Program-made: the position numbers and the translations under genes
Shown here: positions 14,391-15,567 of the stretch, piece after piece
How the letters are laid out: each line of letters begins with the position of its first letter
Position numbering within the stretch: position 1 is the stretch's first letter
Assembly: GCA_002305015.1 (NCBI GenBank)
Contig: DBPW01000018.1
Coordinates: 40,732 to 56,298, forward strand
Source: Bacteroidales bacterium UBA1410
GTDB lineage: Bacteria > Bacteroidota > Bacteroidia > Bacteroidales > Dysgonomonadaceae
Reading direction: 5' to 3'
DNA: 15,567 nucleotides
Notes under the pieces: generated by a model
The model's database searches: none
Told to the model about the DNA's origin: nothing
What the model saw: only the letters and a program-made list of their open reading frames with translations

Positions 14391-14398
14391 TATATTTG
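14391..14398 (+). promoter_or_regulatory. Bacteroidota -7 promoter box for the DHH phosphoesterase gene
   Basis: TATATTTG begins immediately after the comEC stop codon and ends 39 nt before the ATG at 14438. A second match, TAAATTTG at 14380-14387, overlaps the comEC stop. The gene may therefore have its own promoter besides read-through from comEC. Confidence 0.45.
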
Positions 14399-14437
14399 CA
14401 GCAAAGAAGATGCACATCCGATAGCTTAAAAGATTGA

Positions 14438-15487
14438 ATGAGAGCAGCCACAATTACAGATATCATCCCCAAAGAACAAATCGACAAAATTCGTTCTTTC
14501 ATTCATAATTACCATAAAATTGTCATCACTACTCACCTTTCTCCTGATGGCGATGCTTTAGGGGCTTCTTTGGCATTGTATCATTATCTTTTTCATAAGG
14601 AGAAAGATGTGAAACTTATTGTTCCGAATTCGTTTCCCTATTTTTTGAAATGGATGAAGGGTACGGAAAATGTATTGGTTTATGAGTATAATCCCGAAGT
14701 TGGACAACATATTATAACGAATGCAGAATTAATTTTTTGCATTGATTTCAATGTTCCTAAACGGATTGGTAAAATGGCTCCTTTTGTAACGGCTTCTACT
14801 GCAAAAAAAATATTGATAGACCATCATCCTTATCCTGAAAACTCCTGTGACGTAGTGATTTCTTATCCTGAAATTTCATCCACCAGTGAGTTGATTTTTC
14901 GTTTGCTTTATCAAGCGGGTGAGTATGAGTATATAGATAAAGATATCGCAGAATGTATTTATTGTGGTATGATGACGGATACCGGAGGGTTTACTTACAA
15001 TTCCAATGATCCTGAAATATTCGAGATTATCAGTTTGCTGCTGAGAAAACAAATCAATAAAGATGCGATTTATTCGCATGTTTATCACAATTATACGGAA
15101 GAACGTTTTCGGTTATTGGGATTTACTTTGTTGAAGCGGATGAAAATTTACCATGACATTCATTCTGCCTTGATTTATCTGTCGAAAGAAGATCAACAAA
15201 GGTATAAGTCAACAAAGGGAGATACTGAAGGTTTTGTAAATTATCCACTTAGTATACGAGGTATCGTTTTTTCCGCTTTTATTTACGAGGACGATAATTA
15301 CGTCAAATTATCTTTTCGTTCACAAGGTAATTTTGCCTGTAACGAATTCGCTGCCGAATTTTTTCAAGGTGGAGGGCATTTGAATGCTGCGGGAGGTGAA
15401 TTTTATGGAACACTGGAAGAAGCTATAGTTTTATTTGAAACAGGACTCAAAAAGTATGAATTGAAGTTGAAAAATGCATCTTGCTGA
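14438..15487 (+). CDS. nrnA: DHH-family phosphoesterase, NrnA-type nanoRNase / pAp phosphatase
   Basis: Cytosolic manganese-dependent enzyme that degrades very short RNA oligonucleotides and, in many relatives, dephosphorylates 3'-phosphoadenosine 5'-phosphate. The 349 residues hold both lobes. The DHH lobe has His33, Asp37 and Asp39 in THLSPDGDALG, Asp103 in CIDFN, the namesake DHH at 128-130 and Asp181 in MTDTGGF. The C-terminal DHHA1 lobe ends in the substrate-binding GGGH (311-314), followed by NAAGG. The length and single-domain layout fit NrnA rather than RecJ, which is much longer, and no CBS domains are present as in some pyrophosphatases. Substrate preference between oligoRNA and pAp cannot be read from sequence. 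It lies 47 nt after comEC. Confidence 0.93.
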   Translation: MRAATITDIIPKEQIDKIRSFIHNYHKIVITTHLSPDGDALGASLALYHYLFHKEKDVKLIVPNSFPYFLKWMKGTENVLVYEYNPEVGQHIITNAELIFCIDFNVPKRIGKMAPFVTASTAKKILIDHHPYPENSCDVVISYPEISSTSELIFRLLYQAGEYEYIDKDIAECIYCGMMTDTGGFTYNSNDPEIFEIISLLLRKQINKDAIYSHVYHNYTEERFRLLGFTLLKRMKIYHDIHSALIYLSKEDQQRYKSTKGDTEGFVNYPLSIRGIVFSAFIYEDDNYVKLSFRSQGNFACNEFAAEFFQGGGHLNAAGGEFYGTLEEAIVLFETGLKKYELKLKNASC

Positions 15488-15492
15488 ATTTA

Positions 15493-15516
15493 TCTGACGA
15501 ATGTTTTTAGGTCAGA
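15493..15516 (+). terminator. Weak hairpin after nrnA
   Basis: TCTGAC (15493-15498) can pair with GTCAGA (15511-15516) across a 12-nt loop, followed within a few bases by a T-rich stretch. The stem is only 6 bp. The remaining bases to the window edge are very AT-rich and contain no gene that I can see. Confidence 0.3.
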
Positions 15517-15567
15517 AGAATCGTTTATTTTTCATAAATAAATTATTTTTTGAAGTTGAATTATTTA

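Noticed and set aside
1..15567. Defence island, prophage, insertion sequence or CRISPR array
   Set aside because: All long frames belong to core families; no transposase, integrase, terminal inverted repeats or regularly spaced direct repeats were seen.

Overview
The window looks like a stretch of core chromosome from a Bacteroidota bacterium, most likely of the order Bacteroidales. Three things point there. Upstream of seven genes there is a TAnnTTTG hexamer-plus box, the -7 element of the Bacteroidota primary sigma factor, and Shine-Dalgarno sequences are largely absent. The gene neighbourhoods (adk-obgE, amidase-MCE protein, rpe-comEC-nrnA) are familiar from that order. The superoxide dismutase and the short adenylate kinase also resemble Bacteroidales proteins. 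The DNA is moderately AT-rich and even in composition; I see no transposase, integrase, phage gene, CRISPR array or island boundary. This is from reading only; no database search was run.

Layout. Plus strand, left: the 3' part of ftsH (1-1245), a hairpin terminator, then an iron/manganese superoxide dismutase with an export-signal-like N-terminus (1423-2109) and its terminator. Minus strand, centre (2207 to about 11567, read right to left): N-acetylmuramoyl-L-alanine amidase and MCE/MlaD-like protein; dnaA; an exported metallophosphoesterase overlapping rnhB; radA; a tRNA-Cys gene; adk overlapping obgE. Plus strand, right: rpe, comEC and an nrnA-type DHH phosphoesterase.

The genes are housekeeping: membrane protein quality control (FtsH), oxidative defence (SOD), nucleotide balance (Adk), ribosome assembly (ObgE), replication and repair (DnaA, RadA, RNase HII), envelope maintenance (amidase, MCE protein), the pentose phosphate pathway (Rpe), DNA uptake (ComEC) and turnover of short RNA or pAp (NrnA). 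Two gene pairs (adk/obgE and metallophosphoesterase/rnhB) overlap by ATGA and are probably translationally coupled.

I did not find an undescribed system. The points most worth a second look are the apparently exported SOD, the degenerate C-terminus of ComEC, the SPOR-like tail on the amidase, the MCE protein without its permease, and an interrupted palindrome in front of the metallophosphoesterase gene.
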